Shown here piece by piece: positions 26,657-35,195 of a DNA stretch of 64,000 bases. The notes beneath the pieces were generated by a model, which saw only the letters and a program-made list of their open reading frames with translations, was not told the DNA's origin and did not search any database. This stretch comes from Rhodospirillales bacterium. Its GTDB lineage: Bacteria > Pseudomonadota > Alphaproteobacteria > TMED109. Position numbers and translations under genes: made by a program. The stretch's first letter is position 1, and each line of letters opens with the position of its first letter. The stretch is taken from NCBI GenBank assembly GCA_028824295.1, contig JAPPED010000007.1, forward strand, positions 1-64,000. Direction: 5' to 3'.

Positions 26657-27532
26657 ATGACGAAACCGGTCTTCGGGGTGGTGGGCGGCAGCGGCATCTA
26701 CGAGCTCGACTCGCTCGAGTCGCCGAGCTGGAAGACCGTAAGCTCCCCCTTTGGCGCGCCGTCAGACGCGATTCTTCACGGCCGGCTGAGAGGGCTGGAA
26801 TTTCGTTTCCTGCCGCGGCACGGCCGCGGCCACCGCATTCCTCCCAGCAGCCTCAACTTCCGGGCGAACATCGACGCGCTGAAGCGCACCGGCGTGACCG
26901 ACATCATCTCGCTTTCCGCCGCAGGGAGCCTCAGGGAGGACTTGCCGCCCGGTACATTCGTCCTAGTCGATCAGTTCATCGACCGCACCTTTGCGCGGGT
27001 CAAGAGCTTCTTCGGACCCGGTCTCGTGGCCCACGTCTCCATGGCCCATCCCACCTCGGATCGCCTTCGGCGACTGCTGGCCGAAGCGTCCAGCACTGCC
27101 GACATCGATGCGGTGAACGGGGGTACGTACCTGGCCATGGAAGGGCCGCAGTTCTCGACGCGAGCCGAATCCGAGCTCTACCGGTCCTGGGGCTGCGACG
27201 TGATCGGCATGACCAACATGCCGGAGGCGAAGCTGGCGCGCGAGGCCGAAATCGCCTACGCCAGCGTGGCGATGATGACCGATTACGACTGCTGGCACCC
27301 GGACCACGAGGCCGTGACGGTCGAGCAGGTCGTCGGCGTGCTGCTGGACAACGCCGCCCGCGCGAGGACGTTGGTCGAGGCTTTCGCGGACGCCGCCGCG
27401 GCCACGGACTGGGATGAGTCCGATCCTGCCTACCGTGCGCTCGACGAGGCCATTATCACGCCACCGGAGGCGCGCGACCCGGAACTCGCGAAGAAACTGG
27501 ATGCGGTGGCCGGACGGGCTCTGGAAAGCTAG
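26657..27532 (+). CDS. mtnP: S-methyl-5'-thioadenosine phosphorylase
   Basis: This 291-residue enzyme cleaves methylthioadenosine (from polyamine synthesis) to adenine and methylthioribose-1-phosphate, the first step of methionine salvage. It has the family opening FGVVGGSGIYEL, the phosphate-binding LPRHGRGHRIPPSSLNFRANI, SAAGSLRE, MEGPQFSTRAES and GMTNMPEAKLAREAEIAYASVAMMTDYDCW. The latter distinguishes MTA phosphorylases from purine nucleoside phosphorylases. It begins two bases after the FKBP stop. Other salvage genes (mtnA, mtnBCD) are not in the window. Confidence 0.95.
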   Translation: MTKPVFGVVGGSGIYELDSLESPSWKTVSSPFGAPSDAILHGRLRGLEFRFLPRHGRGHRIPPSSLNFRANIDALKRTGVTDIISLSAAGSLREDLPPGTFVLVDQFIDRTFARVKSFFGPGLVAHVSMAHPTSDRLRRLLAEASSTADIDAVNGGTYLAMEGPQFSTRAESELYRSWGCDVIGMTNMPEAKLAREAEIAYASVAMMTDYDCWHPDHEAVTVEQVVGVLLDNAARARTLVEAFADAAAATDWDESDPAYRALDEAIITPPEARDPELAKKLDAVAGRALES

Positions 27533-27544
27533 CCCGCCTCGTCG

Positions 27545-28324
27545 TCAAAGGTCATCGTCGCCGCGTTTCACCGGCACCCAGGTGCGCCGGTAGGTCGCGT
27601 AAAACACACCCGTCATGACCACCAGGAAGATCAGCACCCGCAGCCCCATGCGCTTCCGCTCGTCGGCCGTCGGGTCAGCTGCCCAGGCGAGGAACGTCGC
27701 CACGTCGTGAGCTTCCTGCTCGATGGTCGCCTCGGTGCCGTCCGCGTACGTGACATCCTCGCCCCAGAGCGGCTTCGGCATCGCGATGACAGATCCCGGA
27801 AAGTACGGGTTGTAGTACGAGGACCCCGGGTCGACCCCGTCGGGCGGATCCTCGTAACCGATGAGGATCGCATAGACGTAGGGCGCGCCGCGTTCCAGCA
27901 CCTTGAGCGAGAGATCCGGCGGCGCGACGCCGTTGTTGGCCGCCGCCGCGGCGTTCGCGTTCGCGAAAGGCTCGGTGATCAGGGGGTCGGAGGGACGGCC
28001 GGGGCGTTCGAACATCTCGCCCATGTCATCCGGCCCGTCCGTGACCAGCGTCTCCGACGCCATGCGGCGAATGTCGTCCTCGGTGAAGCCCAGGTCACCC
28101 AGGTTGCGCCACGCCATGAACCGGAGCCCGTGGCAGGTGGCGCAAACGTTCCGGTACACCTCGAAGCCGCGGATCGCCGCGGCGCGGTCGATCCGGCCGA
28201 ACGGCCCGTCAAACGAAAACTCGACGGCCGGCGGCGCCAAACCGTCGGTCGCGGCCCGGGCAACCTGCTCAGCCGACAAGGCCGCCAACAGCACCGCGGC
28301 AAACAGTACCCCCGGGCGCGTCAC
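27545..28324 (-). CDS. petC: Cytochrome c1 of the bc1 complex
   Basis: This 259-residue diheme-free c1 subunit passes electrons from the Rieske centre to cytochrome c. A signal peptide (residues about 1-25) is followed by the heme-binding CATCH (Cys61-His65) in [17 protein letters not shown]. The axial methionine lies in VIAMPKPLW, and a C-terminal membrane anchor ([20 protein letters not shown]) precedes a short charged tail. The GTG at 28324 overlaps the cytochrome b stop by four bases and gives the full signal peptide. Confidence 0.95.
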   Translation of the reverse strand: MTRPGVLFAAVLLAALSAEQVARAATDGLAPPAVEFSFDGPFGRIDRAAAIRGFEVYRNVCATCHGLRFMAWRNLGDLGFTEDDIRRMASETLVTDGPDDMGEMFERPGRPSDPLITEPFANANAAAAANNGVAPPDLSLKVLERGAPYVYAILIGYEDPPDGVDPGSSYYNPYFPGSVIAMPKPLWGEDVTYADGTEATIEQEAHDVATFLAWAADPTADERKRMGLRVLIFLVVMTGVFYATYRRTWVPVKRGDDDL

Positions 28325-29541
28325 GGACCCTGGCTCCCGTGCTTGTGGCCATAGATGCTTTCGGGCAACTGTCGAGAACGCTCGACCCGGCCGATCACCG
28401 GCATCAGCACCAAGAAGTGCGCGAAATAGTAGATCGTCGCGATTCTTCCGATCGTGATGTAGATGCCCTCCGGCGGATTCGCACCGATCCAGCCGAGCAG
28501 CACCGTGTTGCCCGCGAACAGCCAGAACAGCCACCGGTAGACCGGCCGGAACGCGGCACTCCGGACTCGTGAACTATCCAGCCACGGCAGCGCAAACAGC
28601 ACGAAGACCGCGCCGAACATCGCGATGACGCCGCCCAGTTTATGGGGGACAGCTCGGAGAATGGCGTAAAACGGCAGGAAGTACCATTCGGGCACGATGT
28701 GCGGCGGTGTCCGGAGCGGATCAGCCGGGATGTAGTTGTCGGGATGACCGAGGCTGTCCGGAGCGTAGAACACCACGCCGGCGAAGAAGACGAGCGCCAT
28801 GCCCAGACCGACCAAGTCTTTCACCGTGTAGTACGGGTGGAACGGAATCGTGTCCCGCGGCGCGCCGGGATTGACGCCGAGAGGATTGTTCGAACCGTGC
28901 CGGTGCAGGGCGACAATGTGCAGAAAGACCAGCGCGACGATGACGAACGGCAAGAGGTAGTGGAGCGAGAAAAAGCGGTTCAGCGTCGGATTGTCGACCG
29001 AGAAGCCGCCCCAGAGCCATTCGACGATGGCCGGACCGATGACCGGTATCGCCGAGAAGAGATTGGTAATGACTGTGGCGCCCCAGAAGCTCATCTGGCC
29101 CCAGGGCAGCACGTACCCCAAGAACGCGCTCATCATCATCACGATCAGGATGATGATGCCGAGCCACCACAGCAGTTCCCGGGGTTCCTTGTACGAGCCG
29201 TAGTAGAGGCCCCGGAAGATGTGGATGTAGACGCAAATGAAGAAGAACGAGGCCCCGTTGGCGTGTACGGACCTGATCAACCAGCCGTAGTTCACGTCCC
29301 GCATGATGTGCTGCACGCTGTCAAAGGCGTGGTCGACATGCGGCGTGTAGTGCATGGCCAGCACAACGCCGGTAATGATCTGCACCACGAGGAAGAACCC
29401 GGCCAGGGAACCGAAGTTCCAGAACGCGTTCAGGTTGCGAGGGGTGCGGTACTCGATCAGCGAGTGCCGCGCAGCCGAGAACACCGGCAGGCGGTAGTCG
29501 ATCCAGCGCACAACCCGCGATACGAGACCGGAACTCCGCAT
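28321..29541 (-). CDS. petB: Cytochrome b of the bc1 complex
   Basis: This 406-residue eight-helix subunit carries both b hemes and the quinol oxidation and reduction sites. Visible hallmarks are [86 protein letters not shown] and the quinol-site PEWYFLPFY. The ATG at 29541 is six bases after the Rieske stop and yields the standard N-terminus. It is the middle gene of the petABC operon. Confidence 0.97.
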   Translation of the reverse strand: MRSSGLVSRVVRWIDYRLPVFSAARHSLIEYRTPRNLNAFWNFGSLAGFFLVVQIITGVVLAMHYTPHVDHAFDSVQHIMRDVNYGWLIRSVHANGASFFFICVYIHIFRGLYYGSYKEPRELLWWLGIIILIVMMMSAFLGYVLPWGQMSFWGATVITNLFSAIPVIGPAIVEWLWGGFSVDNPTLNRFFSLHYLLPFVIVALVFLHIVALHRHGSNNPLGVNPGAPRDTIPFHPYYTVKDLVGLGMALVFFAGVVFYAPDSLGHPDNYIPADPLRTPPHIVPEWYFLPFYAILRAVPHKLGGVIAMFGAVFVLFALPWLDSSRVRSAAFRPVYRWLFWLFAGNTVLLGWIGANPPEGIYITIGRIATIYYFAHFLVLMPVIGRVERSRQLPESIYGHKHGSQGP

Positions 29542-29546
29542 AGCGC

Positions 29547-30074
29547 TTAGCCCACCCGGATTGTCGTGTCGTCTACGAAACGGTACGGCGGCACGGCGAG
29601 ATTCTTGGGAGCCGGGCCCTTCCGGATACGACCCGAGGTGTCGTAATGCGAGCCGTGGCAGGGGCAGAACCAGCCCTGGTATTCGCCTTGCCCGTCGCCG
29701 ATCGGAATGCATCCGAGATGGGTGCACACCCCGACCAGCACCAGGAAGCGGGGATCCTGCGCCCGGCTGGCGTCCGTCGCCGGATCGGGAAGATCAGCGG
29801 TGTCGTCCTGAGCGGCCTGCTCTATTTCTTCAGGTGTCCGATAACGCACGAACACCGGAGCTCCGCGCCACAACACGGTGCGGCTGTTGCCAGGTTCGAG
29901 GCCGGTCAGATCGATGTCCACCGTGGCCAGCGCCTGGACATCGGCCGACGGATTCATCTGATCGATTAGCGGCCAGGTCGCGCAGCCTGCGGCTACGGCG
30001 CCGAAGGCGCCGGACGCAACGTTGAGGAAGTCGCGGCGGCTTGAAGCCGCCGCTGGAGCAGCTGGATTCGACAT
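29547..30074 (-). CDS. petA: Rieske iron-sulfur protein of the bc1 complex
   Basis: This 175-residue subunit holds the [2Fe-2S] cluster that oxidises quinol. Ligands are Cys117 and His119 (CTHLGC) and Cys137 and His140 (CPCHGSHYD), with a disulfide Cys122-Cys139. The N-terminal [20 protein letters not shown] is a twin-arginine signal that stays as a membrane anchor, as expected for bacterial Rieske proteins. The ATG at 30074 is the only sensible start. It is the first gene of the petABC operon; about 270 bases of non-coding DNA separate it from the divergent toxin-antitoxin promoter. Confidence 0.96.
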   Translation of the reverse strand: MSNPAAPAAASSRRDFLNVASGAFGAVAAGCATWPLIDQMNPSADVQALATVDIDLTGLEPGNSRTVLWRGAPVFVRYRTPEEIEQAAQDDTADLPDPATDASRAQDPRFLVLVGVCTHLGCIPIGDGQGEYQGWFCPCHGSHYDTSGRIRKGPAPKNLAVPPYRFVDDTTIRVG

Positions 30075-30345
30075 GTGGTGCAGAGGGGTCCTAGGCCAAC
30101 GCCGGATCGTGTGGGCCGGGCTCGTTTGTAGCCGAGACCTGCCGATTTGCAAAGGGGTGACGCTCCCGGCACGACCGGAACCCCGTTCGTGGGAACCTCG
30201 CGGCCACACTTGATGAAATAGTGCGGAAGACGCTCGGTGACCATCGCCGGGACGGCGTGACGGGTCGGTCAGGTGATCGACACGTTCCTGGACGGTATCG
30301 GCGCGGGCCTCTCGTAGCAGAGACTCCGGTTGCCAGCAGTCGCCG

Positions 30346-30389
30346 TTGATGCTTCGGCAAGGATAGACTAAGTTTAGTAGACTAAGTTT
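30346..30389 (+). promoter_or_regulatory. Promoter and operator repeats of the toxin-antitoxin pair
   Basis: A -35-like TTGATG (30346-30351) is 17 bases from a -10-like TAAGTT (30369-30374). Two identical 12-base repeats TAGACTAAGTTT (30364-30375 and 30378-30389) cover the -10 and the expected start site. They also create the small dyad ACTAA-GT-TTAGT (30367-30378). Binding of the antitoxin here would give the autorepression normal for Phd-type modules. The gene begins 13 bases further on. Confidence 0.5.
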
Positions 30390-30402
30390 GGAGTGACCCG
30401 AT

Positions 30403-30648
30403 GTGCGCATCGTGAACATGCACGAGGCAAAGACCAACCTGTCGCGTCTTGTCGAGGGCGCCGCCAACGGTGAGCCCTTCATCATTGCTCGTGCCGGAAA
30501 GCCCTTGGTCAGGGTGGCCGCTGTGGAAGCGCCCAGGGCGGGCGTCGAGCAGCGCGTCGGGTTCATGTCGGGACAGATCTCGGTGCCGGACGACTTCGAC
30601 CGCATGGATGCCGGAGAGCTGCAAGCCTTGTTCGAAGGCACGAAGTGA
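30403..30648 (+). CDS. Phd/YefM-type antitoxin
   Basis: This 81-residue protein has the Phd/YefM N-terminal DNA-binding fold ([35 protein letters not shown]) and an acidic C-terminal tail ([20 protein letters not shown]) of the kind that wraps a PIN toxin. The GTG at 30403 retains the conserved RIVNMHEAK start; the ATG at 30418 would cut it off. The stop overlaps the toxin GTG by four bases. It probably neutralises the toxin and represses its own promoter at the repeats just upstream. Confidence 0.9.
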   Translation: MRIVNMHEAKTNLSRLVEGAANGEPFIIARAGKPLVRVAAVEAPRAGVEQRVGFMSGQISVPDDFDRMDAGELQALFEGTK

Positions 30649-31031
30649 GACTTTTGCTCGACACCCATCTGCTGCTGTGGGCGGCGGGGGTGCCGGAACA
30701 ACTGCCGGGCGACGCCCGCGCCCTGATCGAACGGCCGGAGAATGAGTTGGTCGTCAGTGCCGCGTCGCTGTGGGAGGTGACCATCAAGCGAAGCCTTGGC
30801 CGGGCGGATTTCATTGTCGAGCCCCGCCAGCTGCGTCGGGGGCTGTTGGAAAACGGTTACACCGAGTTGGCAATCACCGGAGCTCATGCCATTGCCGTGG
30901 ATGGGCTCCCGCCAATTCACGGCGACCCCTTCGACCGTCTCCTGGTGGCGCAGGCACAGGTTGAGGCCATTACGCTTCTCACCGCGGACAAGACCGTCGC
31001 TCGTTACCCGGGGCCGGTCCGGCTGTGTTGA
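30645..31031 (+). CDS. PIN-domain toxin (VapC-like ribonuclease)
   Basis: This 128-residue PIN domain of the COG3744 type is usually paired with a Phd-like antitoxin, as here. The acidic active-site residues are present: Asp6 ([10 protein letters not shown]), Glu44 (SLWEVTIK), Asp97 ([13 protein letters not shown]) and Asp115 (LTADK). So the nuclease is probably intact. The GTG start overlaps the antitoxin stop. The RNA target cannot be predicted. Confidence 0.9.
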   Translation: MRLLLDTHLLLWAAGVPEQLPGDARALIERPENELVVSAASLWEVTIKRSLGRADFIVEPRQLRRGLLENGYTELAITGAHAIAVDGLPPIHGDPFDRLLVAQAQVEAITLLTADKTVARYPGPVRLC

Positions 31032-31496
31032 ACGCGGGAGCGTGGGTCGCGACATCGTTGTCGGCCGGATAAAGCCCGCTCAACCTGTTTCGGGGCCGTC
31101 CGAGTCCGGTGGCCGGCATCGAGGTCATCCGCGGTTCGGGCAACGGAGAAAGCACCAAATGGACGGGGTGCGTTTGCCGTCCGAACGGAGAGAGCAGTTG
31201 CACCCGGGCATCCATTAGGCACCCTCGCCGGGCGCCAATTGAGACGGCTGCCGCTTGCCAGCGGAACCGTTCCTGCGGACCTTCCAAGGGGCGCCGGTTT
31301 ATGGTACGGTGCCGTGGCCATTTGTTCAGATGAATGGACGCTGGCCGATCAGGTTAGGCATCAGGAATTTCGTGATCGGGAGAGTCACTGGCACTGCATG
31401 TTCCACTCTACTACGATAGGGGGCCCATATCTTGATTTCCCCTCGTCGTGTGGGGTTTTCTCCTTCTAACCGCAATTATTGGGGCAAAACAGCAAC
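31032..31496. other. 465 bases without a convincing gene before nrdA
   Basis: No frame here shows similarity or length that would support a gene. The last 180 bases are less GC-rich than the surroundings and should hold the nrdA promoter and leader. No NrdR box (ACACWATATATWGTGT-like) was found. A TGGCAC at about 31389 lacks the GC at the right distance for sigma-54. A short CCCC/GGGG pairing followed by TTTT at about 31440-31460 is too weak to call a terminator. Confidence 0.5.
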
Positions 31497-33362
31497 ATGG
31501 ATGGGATGATCGAAGAGCGTGTGCCCCCTGCAGCCGTGCTGCCCGACAAGCTTTTCGGTCAAGATCAGGATGCGATTCAGGTCCCTGGAGGGTGGCGCGT
31601 CTCCCCGTGCGACGATCGGGATGCGCACCTTACCGAATTCGGAAAATCCGTTCTCCGAGATCGCTACACGTTACCCAACGAAACGATCCAGACCATGTTC
31701 GCCCGCGTCGCCAGCACGTTCGCGGACGACGATGGGCACGCGCAGCGCCTGTACGACTACATTTCCAATCTCTGGTTCATGCCGTCGACGCCGGTGCTGT
31801 CCAACGGAGGCACGTCGCGCGGACTTCCGATCTCCTGTTTCCTGAACGAGGCGAGCGACAGCCTTGAAGGAATCGTTGATCTCTGGAACGAAAACGTCTG
31901 GCTCGCCGCTCGCGGCGGCGGAATCGGCAGCTACTGGGGCAACTTGCGCTCCATCGGCGAGCAGGTCGGCCAGAACGGACAGACGTCCGGAATCATCCCC
32001 TTTATTCGCGTCATGGACTCCCTGACCCTGGCGATCAGCCAGGGAAGCCTGCGCCGTGGCAGCGCTGCCGTCTATCTGCCCGTCAGCCATCCAGAGATCG
32101 AGGAGTTCATCGAGATCCGACGTCCCACCGGCGGCGACCCCCACCGCAAGGCACCCAATTTGCATCACGGTGTCGTGATTCCTGACGCCTTTATGCGGGC
32201 CGTCGAGGCGGACGAAGAATGGGAGCTGATCAGCCCGCGCGACCAGCGGTCACGCCGGGCCGTCTCTGCGCGGGCGCTCTGGATCCGGATCCTGACCGCG
32301 CGCGTGGAAACCGGTGAGCCGTACATGCTGTTCATCGATCACGTGAACCAGTCCGTCCCGGAACATCACAGGTTCCTGGGTCTCAATGTCCGCACCTCGA
32401 ACCTTTGTTCGGAAATCACGCTGCCGACCGGTCCGGATCACCTCGATCGCGAACGAACCGCGACCTGCTGTCTCTCGTCCGTCAACCTCGAGCGCTACGA
32501 CGAGTGGAAAGACGACACCCTCTTCATCGAGGATGTCATGCGGTTCCTCGACAACGTGCTTGAAGGGTTCATCCAGAACGCGCCCGATTCCATGGCCAAC
32601 GCGCGGTATGCATCGGAGCGGGAACGCAGCGTGGGTCTCGGGGTCATGGGGTTCCACTCGTTCCTGCAGGCGCACGGACTGCCGCTCGAATCCGCTCCGG
32701 CCAAGGCCTGGAACCGAAAGATTTTCAAGGATCTTCGTGAGCGGGCGGATGCCGCATCGCGCGTCCTCGCCATGGAAAAGGGCCCCTGCCCCGACGCCAG
32801 AGACGCCGGCGCGATGGAACGTTTCTCGAACAAGCTCGCGATTGCTCCGACCGCGTCGATCTCGATCATCTGCGGCGGCACCTCGCCCGGGATCGAGCCC
32901 TTTGCGGCGAATGCCTTCCTTCACAAGACCCTTTCGGGCGCCTTTCCGGTCCGGAATGTCTACCTCCAGAAACTGCTGGAGAAGAAAGGTCGTGACACCG
33001 ATGAGGTGTGGTCGTCGATCACGACCCGCCAAGGTTCCGTCCAGCATCTGGATTTCCTTGACGACGACGAAAAGGCCGTGTTCCGCACCGCCTTCGAGAT
33101 CGACCAGCGCTGGGTGGTGGAACTGGCCGCGGACCGGGCGCCGTACATCTGTCAGTCCCAGTCGCTGAACCTGTTTCTGCCCGCCAACGTCCACAAGCGG
33201 GACTTGCATCACCTGCACTTCCAGGCATGGAAACGCGGCGTGAAGAGCCTCTACTACCTCCGGTCCATGTCGCTCCAGCGCTCCGACCGGGACGCCATCG
33301 TCGAGGCACCGGCAGCGCCGGAAGAACCGGTGGACTACGAGGAATGCCTAGCCTGCCAATAG
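31497..33362 (+). CDS. nrdA: Class I ribonucleoside-diphosphate reductase alpha subunit, short form
   Basis: This 621-residue catalytic subunit reduces ribonucleoside diphosphates to deoxyribonucleotides. The active-site cysteines are in ISCFLNE and TCCLSSVNLE, the thiyl-radical Cys in SNLCSEI, the radical-transfer tyrosine pair in SLYYLRS, and a C-terminal redox pair in EECLACQ. It has no N-terminal ATP-cone, so the usual dATP activity switch is absent, as in other short alphaproteobacterial NrdA proteins. The ATG at 31497 has GGGG twelve bases upstream; an in-frame TTG at 31479 is less likely. The beta subunit gene, often adjacent, is not in this window. Confidence 0.94.
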   Translation: MDGMIEERVPPAAVLPDKLFGQDQDAIQVPGGWRVSPCDDRDAHLTEFGKSVLRDRYTLPNETIQTMFARVASTFADDDGHAQRLYDYISNLWFMPSTPVLSNGGTSRGLPISCFLNEASDSLEGIVDLWNENVWLAARGGGIGSYWGNLRSIGEQVGQNGQTSGIIPFIRVMDSLTLAISQGSLRRGSAAVYLPVSHPEIEEFIEIRRPTGGDPHRKAPNLHHGVVIPDAFMRAVEADEEWELISPRDQRSRRAVSARALWIRILTARVETGEPYMLFIDHVNQSVPEHHRFLGLNVRTSNLCSEITLPTGPDHLDRERTATCCLSSVNLERYDEWKDDTLFIEDVMRFLDNVLEGFIQNAPDSMANARYASERERSVGLGVMGFHSFLQAHGLPLESAPAKAWNRKIFKDLRERADAASRVLAMEKGPCPDARDAGAMERFSNKLAIAPTASISIICGGTSPGIEPFAANAFLHKTLSGAFPVRNVYLQKLLEKKGRDTDEVWSSITTRQGSVQHLDFLDDDEKAVFRTAFEIDQRWVVELAADRAPYICQSQSLNLFLPANVHKRDLHHLHFQAWKRGVKSLYYLRSMSLQRSDRDAIVEAPAAPEEPVDYEECLACQ

Positions 33363-33589
33363 GCCTTGAGCCGCCCGGCCTGCACGCAAGCCCTCCATTC
33401 AGTGATCGTTGACTTGGGCCCCCGGGCGCTCGCCCGGCGGAACCGCCGTCGGGTCCCTTCGCCGCCGGCGCACCAGACCTATCGTCCGGATGACCCGACG
33501 GGCACGCATGGCCGCCGCAAGCGGTAGCGCCGCAGGCCCGCACCGCTTCGCGACAACTTCCTCGCCTACCGCCGCACCGGGCTCGTACC

Positions 33590-34117
33590 ATGTCCGAACA
33601 CCTTGAAGACATGCTGGCAGGTGGCCACCCGAACTCGCTGGGACGGACCGTGGAAGTCGTGGAGACCGTCTTGGCCGACACTGAACGCTTCGGCGAGCTC
33701 TTCGCCTGCTACGTGTCCAAGGATCCGGTGGTCCGGCTCCGCACCTCGAACGCGCTCAAACGCATCGAGGCCCAGCGTCGGGACCTCCTGGTCCCTTACA
33801 TCGACCGGCTGATCGAGGAGGTCGGCAGCCTCGACCAGGCTTCCGCGCAGTGGACCCTCGCCCAGCTCTTCGGACGGCTGGCCGCCGACATGGACCAGGA
33901 TCAGTGGGCGGGCGCCCTCCGGATCATGAAGCGAAACCTGTCGTCGCACGACGACTGGATCGTGCTCAATGCAACCATCGAGACCCTGTCAGACTGGGCG
34001 ATGGCAGACCAAGGCCTGAGGCGATGGCTGAAACCGCACCTCGAGCGCCTGTCGGCTGACAGGCGGAAATCGGTCGCGTCGCGGGCGGCGAAGCAACGGC
34101 GCAAGCTCTACCCTTGA
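33590..34117 (+). CDS. HEAT-repeat-like protein of unknown function
   Basis: A 175-residue soluble, all-helical protein without signal or membrane segment. Regular helix pairs (VVRLRTSNALKRIEAQRRDLLVPYIDRLIEEV, ASAQWTLAQLFGRLAADM, DWIVLNATIETLSDWAMADQG) resemble HEAT or PBS-lyase repeats, which usually bind other proteins. The basic end (SADRRKSVASRAAKQRRKLYP) is notable. It lies 227 bases after nrdA and 200 before the M15-like gene, so it is probably its own unit. No specific role can be assigned. Confidence 0.7.
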   Translation: MSEHLEDMLAGGHPNSLGRTVEVVETVLADTERFGELFACYVSKDPVVRLRTSNALKRIEAQRRDLLVPYIDRLIEEVGSLDQASAQWTLAQLFGRLAADMDQDQWAGALRIMKRNLSSHDDWIVLNATIETLSDWAMADQGLRRWLKPHLERLSADRRKSVASRAAKQRRKLYP

Positions 34118-34296
34118 TTCCGTCCCCTGCAGGTATGCCGGCGATCGCCTGCCCGGATTGACGGTACGCCCAGCCTGCATTACCCGGACCCGCGTCCCCG
34201 CCCTCCCCGGGACGGGCACGGCCGCCCCGTAGTGCTCGGAAGCACGGGACGCGACACCACGCGCCCGATGGTGCGAAGGCCGACCGGCAACACTCC

Positions 34297-34317
34297 GGAG
34301 AGGAGAGGAGAGGAGAG
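34297..34317 (+). repeat. Tandem GGAGA repeat overlapping a ribosome-binding site
   Basis: Four copies of GGAGA plus one G run directly into the ATG at 34318. Each unit can act as a Shine-Dalgarno sequence, so the start is over-provided with ribosome-binding sites. A gain or loss of a unit by slippage would alter their number and spacing but not the reading frame. Confidence 0.8.
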
Positions 34318-35004
34318 ATGAAGCGGAACCGCTTCCGTGCCCTGAAACGTTTCGCCGACCGGCGCTCCGAAACCGATTCACCGGCGCTTGACAGCAGTGC
34401 CGTCAGGGCACTGGAGGACTTTGGTCGCGTCCGGCTGTCGAAACACTTCTTCATGCGCGATTTCCTGTACTCCGAGATCTCGGCGGTCCACGGGATCCCC
34501 AACGTCCCGAACGAACCCGACCTCGCGATCGAAGCGGGCAGAGGACTGTGCGAGCATCTTCTGGAGCCGCTGCGCGACATCTTCGGCCACGTCACCATTC
34601 GGTCGGCCCTTCGCAACGCCTCTGTCAACCGGTACGGCAACCGGCACCAGCTGAACTGCGCCCGCAACCCGAAGACCCACGCGAAGCACATCTGGGATCA
34701 TCGCGACGCGGACGGTTGCTTCGGCGCCACGGCTTGCATCGTGATCCCCTGGTTCATCGACTCGGATCGGTACCGGGCGACAGGCGACTGGCGTCCCCTG
34801 GCATGGTTCATTCACGACCGGCTTCCGTATTCGGAGATGTGCTTCTTTCCGAAGAACGCGGCCTTCAACCTGGCGTGGCGGAGCCGGCATCCCCGGCGCG
34901 AAATCCGCAGCTACATCGCGCCCAAAGGCATCCTTACTCGTCCGGGATTTGCCAACCACGACGGCGATCACAGCGCCTGCTACCGCGAGTTCCCCGGCAC
35001 CTGA
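34318..35004 (+). CDS. Conserved protein resembling M15-type peptidases
   Basis: A 228-residue protein with no signal peptide. The order RLSKHFFMRDFLYSE, IPNVPNEPDLAIEAGRGLCEHLLEPL, VTIRSALRNASVN, NCARNPKTHAKHIWDHRDADG, GATACIVIPWF and LPYSEMCFFPKN looks like the Hedgehog/DD-peptidase (M15A) fold. In that fold a loading helix and an S-x-x-R strand precede a His/Asp zinc site. The zinc ligands are not canonical, so activity is uncertain, and the target may not be peptidoglycan. The translation start is preceded by the GGAGA repeat. It ends 191 bases before mrp and is probably transcribed alone. Confidence 0.6.
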   Translation: MKRNRFRALKRFADRRSETDSPALDSSAVRALEDFGRVRLSKHFFMRDFLYSEISAVHGIPNVPNEPDLAIEAGRGLCEHLLEPLRDIFGHVTIRSALRNASVNRYGNRHQLNCARNPKTHAKHIWDHRDADGCFGATACIVIPWFIDSDRYRATGDWRPLAWFIHDRLPYSEMCFFPKNAAFNLAWRSRHPRREIRSYIAPKGILTRPGFANHDGDHSACYREFPGT

Positions 35005-35195
35005 AGCGCCGGCCCGTTCGGATCGAGGCCCCGCTCGGTCTTGCCGGGCTCCCCAAGCCACCAAGCCCCGTCCCCCTCCCTCGCTTGCCCGCGCGCCGCG
35101 TCGGCGGTCGGAGGTTGGCAGTCGGACATGTATTAGACTTGCCACAGGCAGCGTCCGGGTTACCAAGCCGCCCGAACAGCGTTTCCCCTGCGGCC

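Noticed and set aside
31388-31405. TGGCAC followed by TTCC upstream of nrdA as a second sigma-54 promoter
   Set aside because: There is no GC at the required ten-base distance from the GG, so the invariant -12 element is missing.
33422-33437. Hairpin CCGGGC-GCTC-GCCCGG downstream of nrdA as a terminator
   Set aside because: The stem is only six base pairs and has no U-run; such pairings are common by chance in this GC-rich DNA.
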